In this document: piece by piece, positions 37,453-46,202 of the stretch
Position numbering within the stretch: position 1 is the first letter of the stretch
How the letters are laid out: every line of letters starts with the position of its first letter
DNA from: Rhizobium sp. BK196
GTDB lineage: Bacteria; Pseudomonadota; Alphaproteobacteria; Rhizobiales; Rhizobiaceae
Length of the DNA: 64,000 bases
Direction of reading: 5' to 3'
NCBI RefSeq assembly: GCF_014193255.1
Contig: NZ_JACHZB010000001.1
Location: 1,210,018-1,274,017 of the forward strand
Translations under genes and position numbers: made by a program
The notes under the pieces: generated by a model
Told to the model about the DNA's origin: nothing
Database searches by the model: none
What the model saw: only the letters and a program-made list of their open reading frames with translations

Positions 37453-38358
37453 TTGAGCAATCACAAGATTACAGGCGTCTTTAGCGCCGCCACTACCCCT
37501 CTCAACACCGATGGCAGTCCGGATCTCGGCCTCTTTACCGAACATTGCCAGCGGTTGGTCGAAGAAGGCTGCCACGGTGTGGCACTGCTTGGAACGACGG
37601 GCGAAGCCAACTCCTTCTCTTCCGACGAACGCCGCATGATCCTCGAAGCGGCACTGAAGGCTGGCATTCCAGCCGACAAGCTGCTGCCGGGCACCGGCGT
37701 CGTCGCCATTCCCGAGACGGTCGAACTGACGAAGCATGCGCTTTCGCTCGGCATTACCAAGGTGGTCATGCTGCCGCCCTTCTACTACAAGGGCGTCTCG
37801 GACGAGGGCCTCTTCACGGCCTATGCGCAGATCCTGGAAAAGATCGGCGATACCAGGCTGCAGGTGATCCTTTATCACATCCCGCAGGTCTCAGGCGTTC
37901 CGCTCTCCGTTCCGCTAATCAGCCGCCTGGTCGAAGCCTTCCCGGAAACGGTCGTCGGCATTAAGGAATCTGCAGGCGATTTCAACAACATGCAGGCGAT
38001 CATCTCAGCCTGCCCTGGTTTCTCGGTACTCTGTGGTGCCGACCCGCTGTTGCTGCCGCTCCTGAAGGCCGGCGGCGCCGGCTGCATTACCGCGACCTCG
38101 AACCTCGTCGCAAATTCGCTGCGTACGGTTTACGACCATGTTCACGACGAGGCCAGGAGCGCGGAGGTCGAGACTGCGCAGGCGCGCATCAACGCCTTCC
38201 GCACCCTGTCGAACTCCTATGTCCAGATCCCGACGATCAAGGCCATGGTCGGCCTGAAGACCGGCAACGCCGGTTGGCGACGCACGCGCCCGCCGCTGGT
38301 CCCGCTCAATGATGCCGAATACGCGGCACTCGCTGAAGGCTACGCCAAGCTGCCGTAA
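37453..38358 (+). CDS. DapA/NanA-family aldolase or lyase, TTG start
   Basis: A 301-residue TIM-barrel protein. The TTG at 37453 is preferred because GAGGAGG lies five bases before it; an ATG at 37396 lacks a ribosome-binding site. LLGTTGEANSF is the substrate loop, Tyr in VILYHIPQVSGVPL and the Schiff-base Lys in VVGIKESAGDF are all intact, so it should be an active class I enzyme on pyruvate or a 2-keto acid. It heads the plus-strand operon with the sialidase-like, Fe-ADH and PdxA2-like genes. With those neighbours, a catabolic aldolase is more likely than lysine synthesis. An N-acetylneuraminate lyase role cannot be excluded by sequence alone. Confidence 0.9.
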   Translation: MSNHKITGVFSAATTPLNTDGSPDLGLFTEHCQRLVEEGCHGVALLGTTGEANSFSSDERRMILEAALKAGIPADKLLPGTGVVAIPETVELTKHALSLGITKVVMLPPFYYKGVSDEGLFTAYAQILEKIGDTRLQVILYHIPQVSGVPLSVPLISRLVEAFPETVVGIKESAGDFNNMQAIISACPGFSVLCGADPLLLPLLKAGGAGCITATSNLVANSLRTVYDHVHDEARSAEVETAQARINAFRTLSNSYVQIPTIKAMVGLKTGNAGWRRTRPPLVPLNDAEYAALAEGYAKLP

Positions 38359-38370
38359 AGGAGGAATGCG

Positions 38371-39555
38371 ATGCAAACGACAGGTTTGAAGCCCGAGGAA
38401 GTGCCGGCGTTGATGGATGGTATGCTCAGGGCAAATGACGCCCAGATTGGCCGCTTTGATGCCTATCTGCCCTCACCCTGCATCCAGAACCATGCCGCCA
38501 ATCTCGCTTTTCTGGCCGATGGCACGCTGACCTGTGTCTGGTTTGGCGGCACGATGGAAGGCATGGGCGACATCTCGATTTACATGTCGCGACTGGCGCC
38601 CGGCGCGGATCGCTGGTCCGAACCGGAGAAAATGTCTGATGATCCGGCAAAATCCGAGCAGAATCCCCTGATTTTTAATGCGCCAGACGGTCGGGTCTGG
38701 CTGCTTTACACCTCACAGACATCTGGCGACCAGGACGGCGCGGTTGTCAAATGCCGGATCTCTGAAGATGGCGGCAAGAATTTTGCTCCGGCCACCATTC
38801 TCTGCGACCTTCCCGGCACCTTCGTGCGCCAGCAGATTGTCGTTAATGGCAAAGGCGACTGGCTACTTCCCATCTTCCGCTGCATCAGCCTGCCCGGTCA
38901 GCGCTGGAGCGGCGATGCCGACACCGCAGGCGTTCTGATCTCCCGCGATGCCGGAAAGAGTTGGCAGATGAAGGAGATAGAAGGCAGTCTGGGCGCCGTG
39001 CACATGAATATCGTACTGCTCGAGGGCGACAGGATGATCGCCTTCTTCCGCGATCGTTATTCGGAGAATATTCGCGCCTCGCTGTCATTAGACCAAGGCG
39101 AGACCTGGAGCGCGCCGGAGCCGACCAATCTGCCCAACAATAATTCCTCGATCCAGGCCGTAGGGCTGACGGACCGGAGAATCGCGATAGTTTACAACCA
39201 CAGCAATGCTGCGTCCTCCGACGCGCGACGCCACTCGCTCTATGACGAAATCGAAAGCGACAAGGAGCCTGTCGCGGAGATTTCGAGAATGTCGGCCAGA
39301 AAGGCCATCTGGGGTGTTCCGCGCGCGCCGCTCAGCCTTGCAATCTCTGCCGATGCAGGTGGCTATTTCGAACGCAAGTTCGATCTCGATACCGGCGACG
39401 GTTACTGCCTGAGCAACAATTCGAGGGACATGCTCAATCGCGAGTTTTCCTACCCCTCCATCACGCAGGGGGCGGATGGCGCGCTTCATGTGGCCTACAC
39501 CTACTACCGACGCGCCATCAAATATGTACGCATTCCATTAGAATCAATTACTTAG
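38371..39555 (+). CDS. Sialidase-like beta-propeller (BNR_2 family), function unknown
   Basis: A protein of 394 residues with no visible signal peptide, so probably cytoplasmic. It has Asp-box repeats (ISEDGGKNF, ISRDAGKSW, LSLDQGETW) at similar spacing, the family opening SPCIQNHAANLAFLADGTLTCVWFGGT and repeated hydrophobic strands of a six-bladed propeller. The FRIP-type arginine motif of classical sialidases is not seen, so true sialidase activity is unlikely. AAAGGAGG supplies the ribosome-binding site, and the aldolase stop lies 12 bases upstream. It probably acts on a glycoside or acyl-sugar that feeds the operon, or serves another role. Confidence 0.82.
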   Translation: MQTTGLKPEEVPALMDGMLRANDAQIGRFDAYLPSPCIQNHAANLAFLADGTLTCVWFGGTMEGMGDISIYMSRLAPGADRWSEPEKMSDDPAKSEQNPLIFNAPDGRVWLLYTSQTSGDQDGAVVKCRISEDGGKNFAPATILCDLPGTFVRQQIVVNGKGDWLLPIFRCISLPGQRWSGDADTAGVLISRDAGKSWQMKEIEGSLGAVHMNIVLLEGDRMIAFFRDRYSENIRASLSLDQGETWSAPEPTNLPNNNSSIQAVGLTDRRIAIVYNHSNAASSDARRHSLYDEIESDKEPVAEISRMSARKAIWGVPRAPLSLAISADAGGYFERKFDLDTGDGYCLSNNSRDMLNREFSYPSITQGADGALHVAYTYYRRAIKYVRIPLESIT

Positions 39556-39586
39556 AAGCCATCGTAGCAGCCGATAACGTATGGCC

Positions 39587-39614
39587 AGGCCGAATGTTTG
39601 AAACAATTCGGCCT
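39587..39614 (+). terminator. Hairpin after the propeller gene
   Basis: AGGCCGAAT (39587-39595) and ATTCGGCCT (39606-39614) form a perfect 9-bp stem. The intervening GTTTGAAACA can add four more pairs. It lies just past the sialidase-like gene. No T run follows, so it may be an attenuator rather than a full terminator. Confidence 0.5.
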
Positions 39615-39879
39615 GCTTATGCGTGAGGCGATTTTTACAAATGCACGACAACGGTTGACAAGCTGAGTTATTTGGATAGGACACCGGTCGGAATACCAGA
39701 TATTATCAGATATATCAGTACTTTACGCAAATTTATAAGTTCGCGATGCCCACTGTTCTCGCCAAAAACTCATCAATGGACGATAAAAATCCGCATTCAT
39801 TATTGCCAAAAACTGTGCTACAGGATAACAAATTTACATCATAGACGGGTAAGCCCGTCGCGCAGCGGGAGGGCCGCCT
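39615..39879. other. Intergenic stretch before the Fe-ADH gene, no gene seen
   Basis: AT-rich, non-coding in all frames by inspection. A TTGACA at about 39654-39659 followed by a weak -10 suggests a second promoter for the Fe-ADH and PdxA2-like genes, and GATATTATCAGATATATC (near 39690-39720) is a repeated ATAT pattern of unknown meaning. Confidence 0.4.
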
Positions 39880-41013
39880 ATGGTCAGTTTGGATTCACCT
39901 ATTACCGTTGTCAGGCCACACCTGATCGAGTTCGGTGTCGGAACTGCGGGGAAGTTGGGCGCCTGGGCGGCCGGCAAGGGTTATTCCCGAACGCTGGTTA
40001 TCTCGGATGCTTTCAATGCCGCACGCATCGATGTGTTGCAGCTGAAGGGTGAAGTTTCGGTCTTCTCCGATGTAACGCCCGAACCGGATATTGCCAATCT
40101 CGACAAAGTGCTGGCCTCGGCAGAAGCTACACAGGCTGAGCTTATCGTCGGCTTCGGCGGTGGTAGTGCCATGGATCTTGCCAAGCTCGCTGCCGTGCTT
40201 GCCGGCTCGCAGCAGACGCTTCGCGAGGTTGTCGGCCCGAACAAAGTGCAAAGGGCGCGCAAGGCAGCGCTAGCTCAAGTGCCGACCACATCGGGCACGG
40301 GCAGCGAGGCCGGCATCCGCGCGCTCGTCACCGATCCCGAGACCAAAGCTAAACTCGCAGTCGAGAGCCTTCACATGCTCGCCGATATCGCCGTCATCGA
40401 CCCGTCACTAACCTTCTCCGTTCCTGCCCGAACCACTGCAGCAACCGGCGTCGATGCCATGGCGCATTGCGTCGAGGCCTTCACCAATCGCAAGGCGCAT
40501 CCAATGATCGACATGTATGCGATCGAGGGAACGCGGCTTGTCGGCAAGTATCTTGCAAGAGCCGTCCGCGACGGTTCGGATGCTGAAGCCCGTGCCGGGC
40601 TTTCGCTGGCCTCGCTCTACGGCGGCTTCTGCCTTGGTCCGGTCAATACCGCCGGCGGCCATGCCCTGGCCTATCCGCTCGGCACACGCTGGCATATCGC
40701 CCATGGCGCAGCCAATGCGCTGATCTTCCCGCATGTTCTCGCCTTCAACACGCCGGCCGTGCCGGAAAAGACAAAGGCAATCATGGAAGCGCTTGGTTAC
40801 GACACATCCGATACCGTCAAATCGGTCTTCGATGCGGCCTATGCCTTCTGCGCCGAACTCGGCATCGAAATGACGCTCTCCGGCCTCGGTGTGCCGGAGA
40901 ACGATCTCGACGCCATGGCCGACGATGCTTTCGCGATCCGCAGGCTGCTCGATAACAATCCGCGCGACTTGACGCGCACTGACATACGCTCGATCTACGA
41001 AGCAGCCTATTGA
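39880..41013 (+). CDS. Iron-containing alcohol dehydrogenase
   Basis: A 377-residue group III dehydrogenase. The NAD loop is [15 protein letters not shown] and TTSGTGSEA is the usual cofactor motif. Metal ligands appear as Asp and His of [12 protein letters not shown], the His of [10 protein letters not shown] and the His of [11 protein letters not shown]. The length and motifs match maleylacetate-reductase/4-hydroxybutyrate/1,3-propanediol-type enzymes. GGGAGG precedes the ATG. It may oxidise a hydroxyl in the acid-sugar route or reduce an aldehyde made by the aldolase. Coupled by position to the PdxA2-like gene 28 bases downstream. Confidence 0.92.
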   Translation: MVSLDSPITVVRPHLIEFGVGTAGKLGAWAAGKGYSRTLVISDAFNAARIDVLQLKGEVSVFSDVTPEPDIANLDKVLASAEATQAELIVGFGGGSAMDLAKLAAVLAGSQQTLREVVGPNKVQRARKAALAQVPTTSGTGSEAGIRALVTDPETKAKLAVESLHMLADIAVIDPSLTFSVPARTTAATGVDAMAHCVEAFTNRKAHPMIDMYAIEGTRLVGKYLARAVRDGSDAEARAGLSLASLYGGFCLGPVNTAGGHALAYPLGTRWHIAHGAANALIFPHVLAFNTPAVPEKTKAIMEALGYDTSDTVKSVFDAAYAFCAELGIEMTLSGLGVPENDLDAMADDAFAIRRLLDNNPRDLTRTDIRSIYEAAY

Positions 41014-41041
41014 GGCAGGGCTTTCAAGAGGAATTTGGCTG

Positions 41042-42037
41042 ATGGACAGAAATGCAAAAGTCGCAGTGACCCTCGGCGACCCCGCCGGCGTAGGCCCTGA
41101 AGTGATTGTCAAGGCACTGGCTGCACTGCCGGCCGCCGAACGGCGCGATTTCGTCATCGTTGGCAATGCCGAAGCATTGGAACGCGCTACGCGCGCCACT
41201 GACGTCAGCCTCAATTTCGGCCCCTCCGCCTCCGAAGACGGAAACACCATCGCCGTCGATGAGGTGCCGCTTGGCGCCCCCCTCCCCGAGATTGGCAAGG
41301 TCAGCCCTGTCGCGGGCGATGCGTCCGTTCGCTACATCGCCCGCGCCGTTGGTCTCGCCATGTCAAAGGAGGCCGACGTCATCGTCACTGCGCCGATCAA
41401 TAAGGAGGCGATGAACCTCGCCGGCCACCATTTCGACGGCCATACCGGCCTGCTGGCGCACCTGACCGGTTCCAAGAGCTCCTTCATGCTGCTTGCCTCC
41501 GAGCGACTGAATACCATTCACGTCTCCACCCACGTCTCGCTGAAGGGTGCGATCGAGCGGGCGAAGACCGAACGCGTGCTGGCAACGATCGAAGCCGGCC
41601 ACAATCACTTCATGCGCCTCGGCAGGAAGGCTCGCATCGCCGTTGCCGGTCTCAACCCGCACTGCGGCGAAAACGGCCTTTTCGGAACCGAAGACACGGA
41701 ATTTCTTGCACCGGCGGTCGAACTTGCACAGGCCAAGGGTATCGACGTGGTCGGCCCGATTTCCGCCGACACGGTCTTTGCGCGCGCTTATAACGGCGCT
41801 TTCGATCTGGTGCTAGCGCAATATCACGACCAGGGTCACATCCCGATCAAGCTCGTCGCTTTTGAGACCGCCGTAAACGTCTCACTCGGCCTGCCGATCG
41901 ACCGCGTCTCGGTCGACCACGGCACCGCCTTCGACATCGCCGGAACCGGCCGCGCCAATCACGTCAACATGCTGTCAGCCATCGCCTATGCGCGGCTGAT
42001 GGCGAGATCGCCACGTCGGGCCGCAGCGCCCGCTTGA
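41042..42037 (+). CDS. pdxA2: PdxA-family 4-phospho-acid dehydrogenase (PdxA2 type)
   Basis: A 331-residue enzyme. The opening [19 protein letters not shown] is typical of PdxA. Metal-binding His residues lie in [28 protein letters not shown] and [15 protein letters not shown]. In biosynthesis PdxA oxidises 4-phosphohydroxythreonine. The PdxA2 branch oxidises and decarboxylates 4-phospho-D-threonate or D-erythronate to DHAP after a DUF1537 kinase. Because a DUF1537 kinase is encoded in the divergent operon here and no other pyridoxine gene is nearby, the catabolic role is favoured. The ribosome-binding site is GAGGAA. The two roles cannot be separated by sequence motifs visible here. Confidence 0.88.
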   Translation: MDRNAKVAVTLGDPAGVGPEVIVKALAALPAAERRDFVIVGNAEALERATRATDVSLNFGPSASEDGNTIAVDEVPLGAPLPEIGKVSPVAGDASVRYIARAVGLAMSKEADVIVTAPINKEAMNLAGHHFDGHTGLLAHLTGSKSSFMLLASERLNTIHVSTHVSLKGAIERAKTERVLATIEAGHNHFMRLGRKARIAVAGLNPHCGENGLFGTEDTEFLAPAVELAQAKGIDVVGPISADTVFARAYNGAFDLVLAQYHDQGHIPIKLVAFETAVNVSLGLPIDRVSVDHGTAFDIAGTGRANHVNMLSAIAYARLMARSPRRAAAPA

Positions 42038-42171
42038 GCAACGGAAGCCCAATTCAGTCCCTGGCCGGCAAGAGCCGCTTGAGGGCGGGCTTTTCCGTCA
42101 ATGGCCAGGCACGATTTCGGCTTACGCACGGGACTGCAGCCGTTGTCCTCGACAGGCCAGGATACAGATTT

Positions 42172-42954
42172 CTATCGCGACCACCGTGCTATGATTTGGT
42201 CTGTATTTGCCAGCACCTTGCGGACGGCGTTACGCGCCATGTTCGGTCGTTGCAATCGGACGCTTTTTTCAATATTTTCGTGAAGTTTCATGACATATTG
42301 CAAGTCGTCTTCCTCTCGCGTGACATAGGCGAAAAGGTGGTTCAGCGCCGATTCGATCAATACGCCGAGCGGCACCAGCAGATCATTTCCCGAGGCCCGC
42401 AGGATCGCGATGTGAAATCGCGCATCGGCTTCTGTCCGCTGCTGGAGTGATGTCGCCTGATCCATATCTCGCAGGGCCTGACTGATCGCCTCCATTTGCG
42501 CCTCGCTTCGGCGCTCCGCAGCAAGGGCAGTCGCTTCCGGCTCGATCATGTGCCTGAGTTCTTGCACCGCCCGTAAAAACGATTCACGATCGGGAGATGC
42601 CACATACCAGCCCAATACATCCCGATCCAGCAGGTTCCAGCGCTCCTTAGGTTCGACCCAACTGCCGATTTTCGGGCGGGAAGAAAGCAGGCCCTTTGCC
42701 ATCAACATCTTGATCGCTTCACGCACCGCCGATCGGCTGACGTCAAAGACTTGTGACCATTTTGCTTCGTTTGGCAGGATCGTACCGGGCGGATAGTCAC
42801 CGCGCACGATCCTGAGACCAATCTCGCCTGCCAAAGACAGATGAACACTCGCTCCGGTCATGCGGGCGGCATTTGGGCGCCTTGTGGTGGCTGAGCGGTC
42901 AGCCGTCGCCACCTCGACCAGTGTCGTCGGCTTTCCCGATTTCTTGTCAGGCAT
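42172..42954 (-). CDS. GntR-family regulator of the DgoR/FCD type
   Basis: A 260-residue regulator. GEIGLRIVRGDYPPGTILPNE, FDVSRSAVREAIKML and the hallmark WNLLDRDVLGWYV of DgoR/GguR-like proteins are seen. The FCD domain (about 120-250) has EADARFHIAILRASGN with the metal His. Relatives sense sugar acids (galactonate, glucarate, 2-keto-3-deoxy-acids). It is convergent with the PdxA2-like gene and lies before the sugar ABC operon on the other strand. It may control the TTGTC-N-GACAA site at 45217, the acid-sugar operons, or both. The Shine-Dalgarno is weak. Confidence 0.9.
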   Translation of the reverse strand: MPDKKSGKPTTLVEVATADRSATTRRPNAARMTGASVHLSLAGEIGLRIVRGDYPPGTILPNEAKWSQVFDVSRSAVREAIKMLMAKGLLSSRPKIGSWVEPKERWNLLDRDVLGWYVASPDRESFLRAVQELRHMIEPEATALAAERRSEAQMEAISQALRDMDQATSLQQRTEADARFHIAILRASGNDLLVPLGVLIESALNHLFAYVTREEDDLQYVMKLHENIEKSVRLQRPNMARNAVRKVLANTDQIIARWSR

Positions 42955-43147
42955 TTATTTCTACTGCCTCAGCATTCTTTCGACTGTCTGCACGGACTAT
43001 CAAAAACAATCGTAATAACGAGGAAGTCGCCTGCGATTGGATCCGGCACAAAGCGCGGAATTCAGGGCGCGTCAAGCCCTGCAGATCTTTCGATCCGTTA
43101 CGTGAAGACAGTCGGCGCACTCTGACCTGGTGCGCCGAGCCGTAAGC

Positions 43148-44134
43148 CTACTTTTGAATGCAGGTATCGACCGTGTCCTTCGTGCACTCATCGAGCCCGG
43201 TGAAGACCGGATCTTCAACTGCTTTTCCCGCAATGAGATCCATCATCACCGAAGGTGCCTTGTAACCCATCTCGAACGGCCGTTGGCCGACGAGCGCAGT
43301 CACCAGACCTTCCCTCGCGATAGCAACCTCGTCGCCGATCGTATCGGCGGCACCGATGACGAAATCGTTGCTGGCAATCTTGTCTGCCATCGGCTTGAAC
43401 AGGTCACGATAGGGTTGCGGCGCGCCGAATAATGGCCAGCCACCCATAATGCCGAACGCGTCGAGCTTGGGATTGGCCGCAAGGATATCCGTCATTGCCT
43501 GGACGCCCTTGGCACCATCATCATTGGTAAAGACCGGGCAGCCGGCGACTTCTGTCCAACCACCCTCGCCTTTCAGCGCGGTAAGGCCTTTCTGGCCAGT
43601 GAGCGTGTCACGCATACCCTGCGCGCGACGCAGAATATTATCTGCTCCCGGATTGCCTTCGATCGTGCAGATGCTGCCGCCTTTCGGCTTGGCCTTCTTG
43701 ATGTATTCGCCGATGCGTGCGCCCATCAGATAGTTGTCGGTGCCGAGATAGGTCTTACGCAAGGCCGCGTCCTCGGCAGCAAGATCGGCATCAAGCGTCA
43801 TCACCGGAACACTCGGATTGGCAGTCTTCAGGGTCTGGGCGATGAGCTTGGCATTTGATGGCGAAATCGCGATCGCGGCAGTGTCCGGCTTGCCCAGCAT
43901 ATCCTGAACGATCTGCGCTTCGCCGGCTTCATCGGATGTCGATGCCGGACCGGTGTAGAAGCACTCGTATTCCGCTGTCGGGTTCTCCTTGTTCCACTTC
44001 TGGCAACCTTGATTGATCGCTTCGAAGAACGGATTGTCGAGGCCCTTGACGACGATGACGAGTTGCTTCTTGGCCAGGGCCTGCCCGGCGGTCAATGCTA
44101 AAACTGCGGCTGTCAGTAATAATGCCTTCCTCAT
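43148..44134 (-). CDS. Sugar ABC transporter substrate-binding protein (ribose/fructose type)
   Basis: A 328-residue Peripla_BP_4 protein. The ATG at 44134, after AAGGGAGGAAAC, begins a Sec signal peptide (LLLTAAVLALTAGQALA). LVIVVKGLDNPFFEAINQGC, CTIEGNPGADNILRRAQGM and the C-terminal Cys-rich end (ECTKDTVDTC) follow. It is the binding protein for a ribose/fructose/inositol-type importer whose ATPase and permease genes lie about 1.3 kb away on the other strand. The NAD-epimerase gene is 48 bases upstream in the same operon. Confidence 0.9.
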   Translation of the reverse strand: MRKALLLTAAVLALTAGQALAKKQLVIVVKGLDNPFFEAINQGCQKWNKENPTAEYECFYTGPASTSDEAGEAQIVQDMLGKPDTAAIAISPSNAKLIAQTLKTANPSVPVMTLDADLAAEDAALRKTYLGTDNYLMGARIGEYIKKAKPKGGSICTIEGNPGADNILRRAQGMRDTLTGQKGLTALKGEGGWTEVAGCPVFTNDDGAKGVQAMTDILAANPKLDAFGIMGGWPLFGAPQPYRDLFKPMADKIASNDFVIGAADTIGDEVAIAREGLVTALVGQRPFEMGYKAPSVMMDLIAGKAVEDPVFTGLDECTKDTVDTCIQK

Positions 44135-44182
44135 AGTTTCCTCCCTTGAAACAGACGGGCACTGCGTGCCCGCCACACGAAA

Positions 44183-45163
44183 TCAACCCGGATACCACAC
44201 GATACGAGGTTCCTCCTTCGAACGCTCGTATTGCCACGCCGAGTCGATAAGCATTTCGAGATCGTAGTTTGGCCGCCAATTGAGCAGGTATTTCGCCTTG
44301 CTGTTGTCCATCCAGTTGGAATGGAAGCGGCTTGGTATCTCGACCGAGGCGAGATTTCGCGTACGCGACAGGTAGGCGGCGACTTCACCATAGTCGACAG
44401 GTCGATCCATGCAGATATTGAAGAGTTGCCTCTCCGCCCGCGGGTTGTCGATCGCTGCCAATATTGCCGATACGAGGTCGTCGACATGCACGAAATTGCG
44501 TTTCAGCGGGCGGCCGTCAGCATCGAGCAGCAGCGGCACCGTGTCCATGGCCGCATAGCGCCGCGCCGCTTCTTCCGGAACGAGCGTCTTCCAGTCTGGG
44601 CCACCAAAGACGTCATCCCCAAAGGACAGCGAATACTTGAAATCGTCCTTTTCCATGATCCAGGGCGCGCGCAGGCAACAGCCGTTAAGGCCGTACTGAA
44701 TGCCAAACTGCTCCAGCATGACCTCTTCGAGGACCTTGGAGAGCGCGTAGCTTCCGGGATAGGCGCAATGGGGGGCGCTCTCGGTGATCGGACCGGAATG
44801 GCGATAGTGGAAATGCCCAATGCCCGCGTCGCCGCCGATCAGGATGAACTGACGTGCCGTGACGCTTCCGCGGAACTCCTCGAGCAGCCAGAAGAGACCT
44901 TTGACCGTAACATCCATGACGTGTTCAGGGGTTTCCTTGCAAGTGGCAAGATGCACGACATGGGTAACGTCGTTGAGTGCTGCCGCCACGACATCGCGAT
45001 CGGCGATCGAGCCGCGGATGACTTCGACACGATCGGTTGCCTCGCACAAACGATTGTGACAAAGCGCGCGAACACGGGCTTTGGAAAATCTCGGATCGTC
45101 AAGCAGCCCAGCAATGAAGCGCTGCCCGACCTTGCCCGTGGCACCGGTAACAAGGATCAGCAT
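44183..45163 (-). CDS. NAD-dependent epimerase/dehydratase (extended SDR)
   Basis: A 326-residue protein. The Rossmann motif is MLILVTGATGKVGQRF. The extended-SDR catalytic pair appears as YPGSYALSKVLEE (YxxxK), and LGCNH-type substrate residues are replaced by PWIMEKDDFKYSLSFGDDVFGG. The frame runs upstream to 45628, but the ATG at 45163 is used because it gives a normal family N-terminus. It would change a nucleotide sugar or an imported sugar lactone. The operon with the sugar binding-protein gene suggests a substrate linked to the imported sugar, or a lactone-forming dehydrogenase. Confidence 0.86.
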   Translation of the reverse strand: MLILVTGATGKVGQRFIAGLLDDPRFSKARVRALCHNRLCEATDRVEVIRGSIADRDVVAAALNDVTHVVHLATCKETPEHVMDVTVKGLFWLLEEFRGSVTARQFILIGGDAGIGHFHYRHSGPITESAPHCAYPGSYALSKVLEEVMLEQFGIQYGLNGCCLRAPWIMEKDDFKYSLSFGDDVFGGPDWKTLVPEEAARRYAAMDTVPLLLDADGRPLKRNFVHVDDLVSAILAAIDNPRAERQLFNICMDRPVDYGEVAAYLSRTRNLASVEIPSRFHSNWMDNSKAKYLLNWRPNYDLEMLIDSAWQYERSKEEPRIVWYPG

Positions 45164-45216
45164 GCTCTCTCTCCCAGTAATAGCTAATATTCGCGCGCCA
45201 CTTCCGTCAATTGATA

Positions 45217-45229
45217 TTTGTCTGACAAA
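45217..45229. promoter_or_regulatory. GntR-type operator between the sugar-importer operons
   Basis: TTTGTC-T-GACAAA is a perfect inverted repeat with a one-base centre, in the 255-base gap between the divergent epimerase and ATPase genes. TTGTC-N-GACAA is a shape typical of DgoR/FadR-type GntR operators, and a DgoR-like gene lies 2.3 kb away (42172). Similar sites were not noticed elsewhere in the window, though no systematic scan was possible. Confidence 0.45.
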
Positions 45230-45418
45230 ACAGATTTTTGTTACAATAGGTCCAGCATCTCGGACAATGAGTTGACGCTGTCGCGGGGTTTTGCGTAAAT
45301 GCTCATATTCGCTTTTCCTGGGAGGATATTGGAAAGGCGAGTTCGCCTGAGCCTCGCGTCGAAACAGGCCGGCTCGGAGCGAACGGACAGCGACAAGTTT
45401 TGGGAGGCCAGAAGGCTG

Positions 45419-46159
45419 GTGGCGGTTCTCGAACTCACCAATATTTCCAAACATTTCGGTGCCATCCAGGCCGTCAACGACGTTTCGTTTTCGCTCGAAG
45501 CGGGGCAAGTCGTCGGCCTCATGGGCGATAACGGCGCGGGCAAGTCCACGCTGGTCAAGATGATCGCCGGCAACTTTCGACCGAGCCACGGAACCATGCG
45601 TCTCGATGGTACCGAGATCGTCATGCATCGGCCGAAGGAAGCGCGACTACATGGCATCGAAATCGTTCATCAGGATCTGGCGCTCTGCAATAATCTTACG
45701 GCAGCCGCAAATGTGTTCCTCGGACGAGAATTGCGACGCGGCATATGGCCCATTCGCATTCTCGACTACAAAGCCATGTACAAGCGCGCCGGCGAGATTT
45801 TCCGCGAGCTCAAATCGGAGACGCGGCCACGCGATCTCGTCAAGCAGATGTCAGGTGGCCAGCGGCAAGCGGTCGCGATTGGCCGTACGATGCTGTCGGA
45901 AGCGAAAATCGTGCTGATGGACGAGCCGACGGCCGCCATTTCCGTGCGCCAGGTCGCCGAGGTTCTCAATCTGATCCGCGAATTGCGTGACCGGGGCATT
46001 GTCGTCGTCCTGATCAGCCACCGCATGCCCGACGTGTTTTCGGTCGCAGACCGTGTGATCGTGATGCGGCGCGGTAGAAAAGTAGCAGACAAGCCAATTG
46101 CGGCGAGTTCGCCTGAGGAAGTGACGGGGCTCATTACCGGCGCCATCGAACAGGTGTGA
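45419..46159 (+). CDS. Sugar ABC transporter ATP-binding protein (single-domain, FrcA type)
   Basis: An ATPase of 246 residues with one ABC domain, unlike the double-domain RbsA type. Motifs are Walker A GDNGAGKSTLV, Q-loop HQDLALCNNL, signature MSGGQRQAVAIGR, Walker B IVLMDEPTAAIS and H-loop VVVLISHRMPD. The frame opens at 45299, but the first 40 residues are not family-like. The GTG at 45419, after GGGAGG and AGAAGG, gives a standard FrcA-type start. The choice is tentative. Cotranscribed with the permease gene 43 bases downstream. Confidence 0.88.
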   Translation: MAVLELTNISKHFGAIQAVNDVSFSLEAGQVVGLMGDNGAGKSTLVKMIAGNFRPSHGTMRLDGTEIVMHRPKEARLHGIEIVHQDLALCNNLTAAANVFLGRELRRGIWPIRILDYKAMYKRAGEIFRELKSETRPRDLVKQMSGGQRQAVAIGRTMLSEAKIVLMDEPTAAISVRQVAEVLNLIRELRDRGIVVVLISHRMPDVFSVADRVIVMRRGRKVADKPIAASSPEEVTGLITGAIEQV

Positions 46160-46202
46160 TCGATGCTGTCTTTTGCCGCAGCGAGAAAGAAGAAGGTCGA
46201 CG

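Noticed and set aside
37453..39555. Sialic-acid catabolism from aldolase plus sialidase-like genes
   Set aside because: The sialidase FRIP motif and export signal are missing and no NanE or NanK-like intact gene accompanies them; the ROK remnants at 47236 are in another locus.
42038..42171. Plus-strand frames after the PdxA2-like gene
   Set aside because: Short frames that run antisense into the GntR gene, without start signals.
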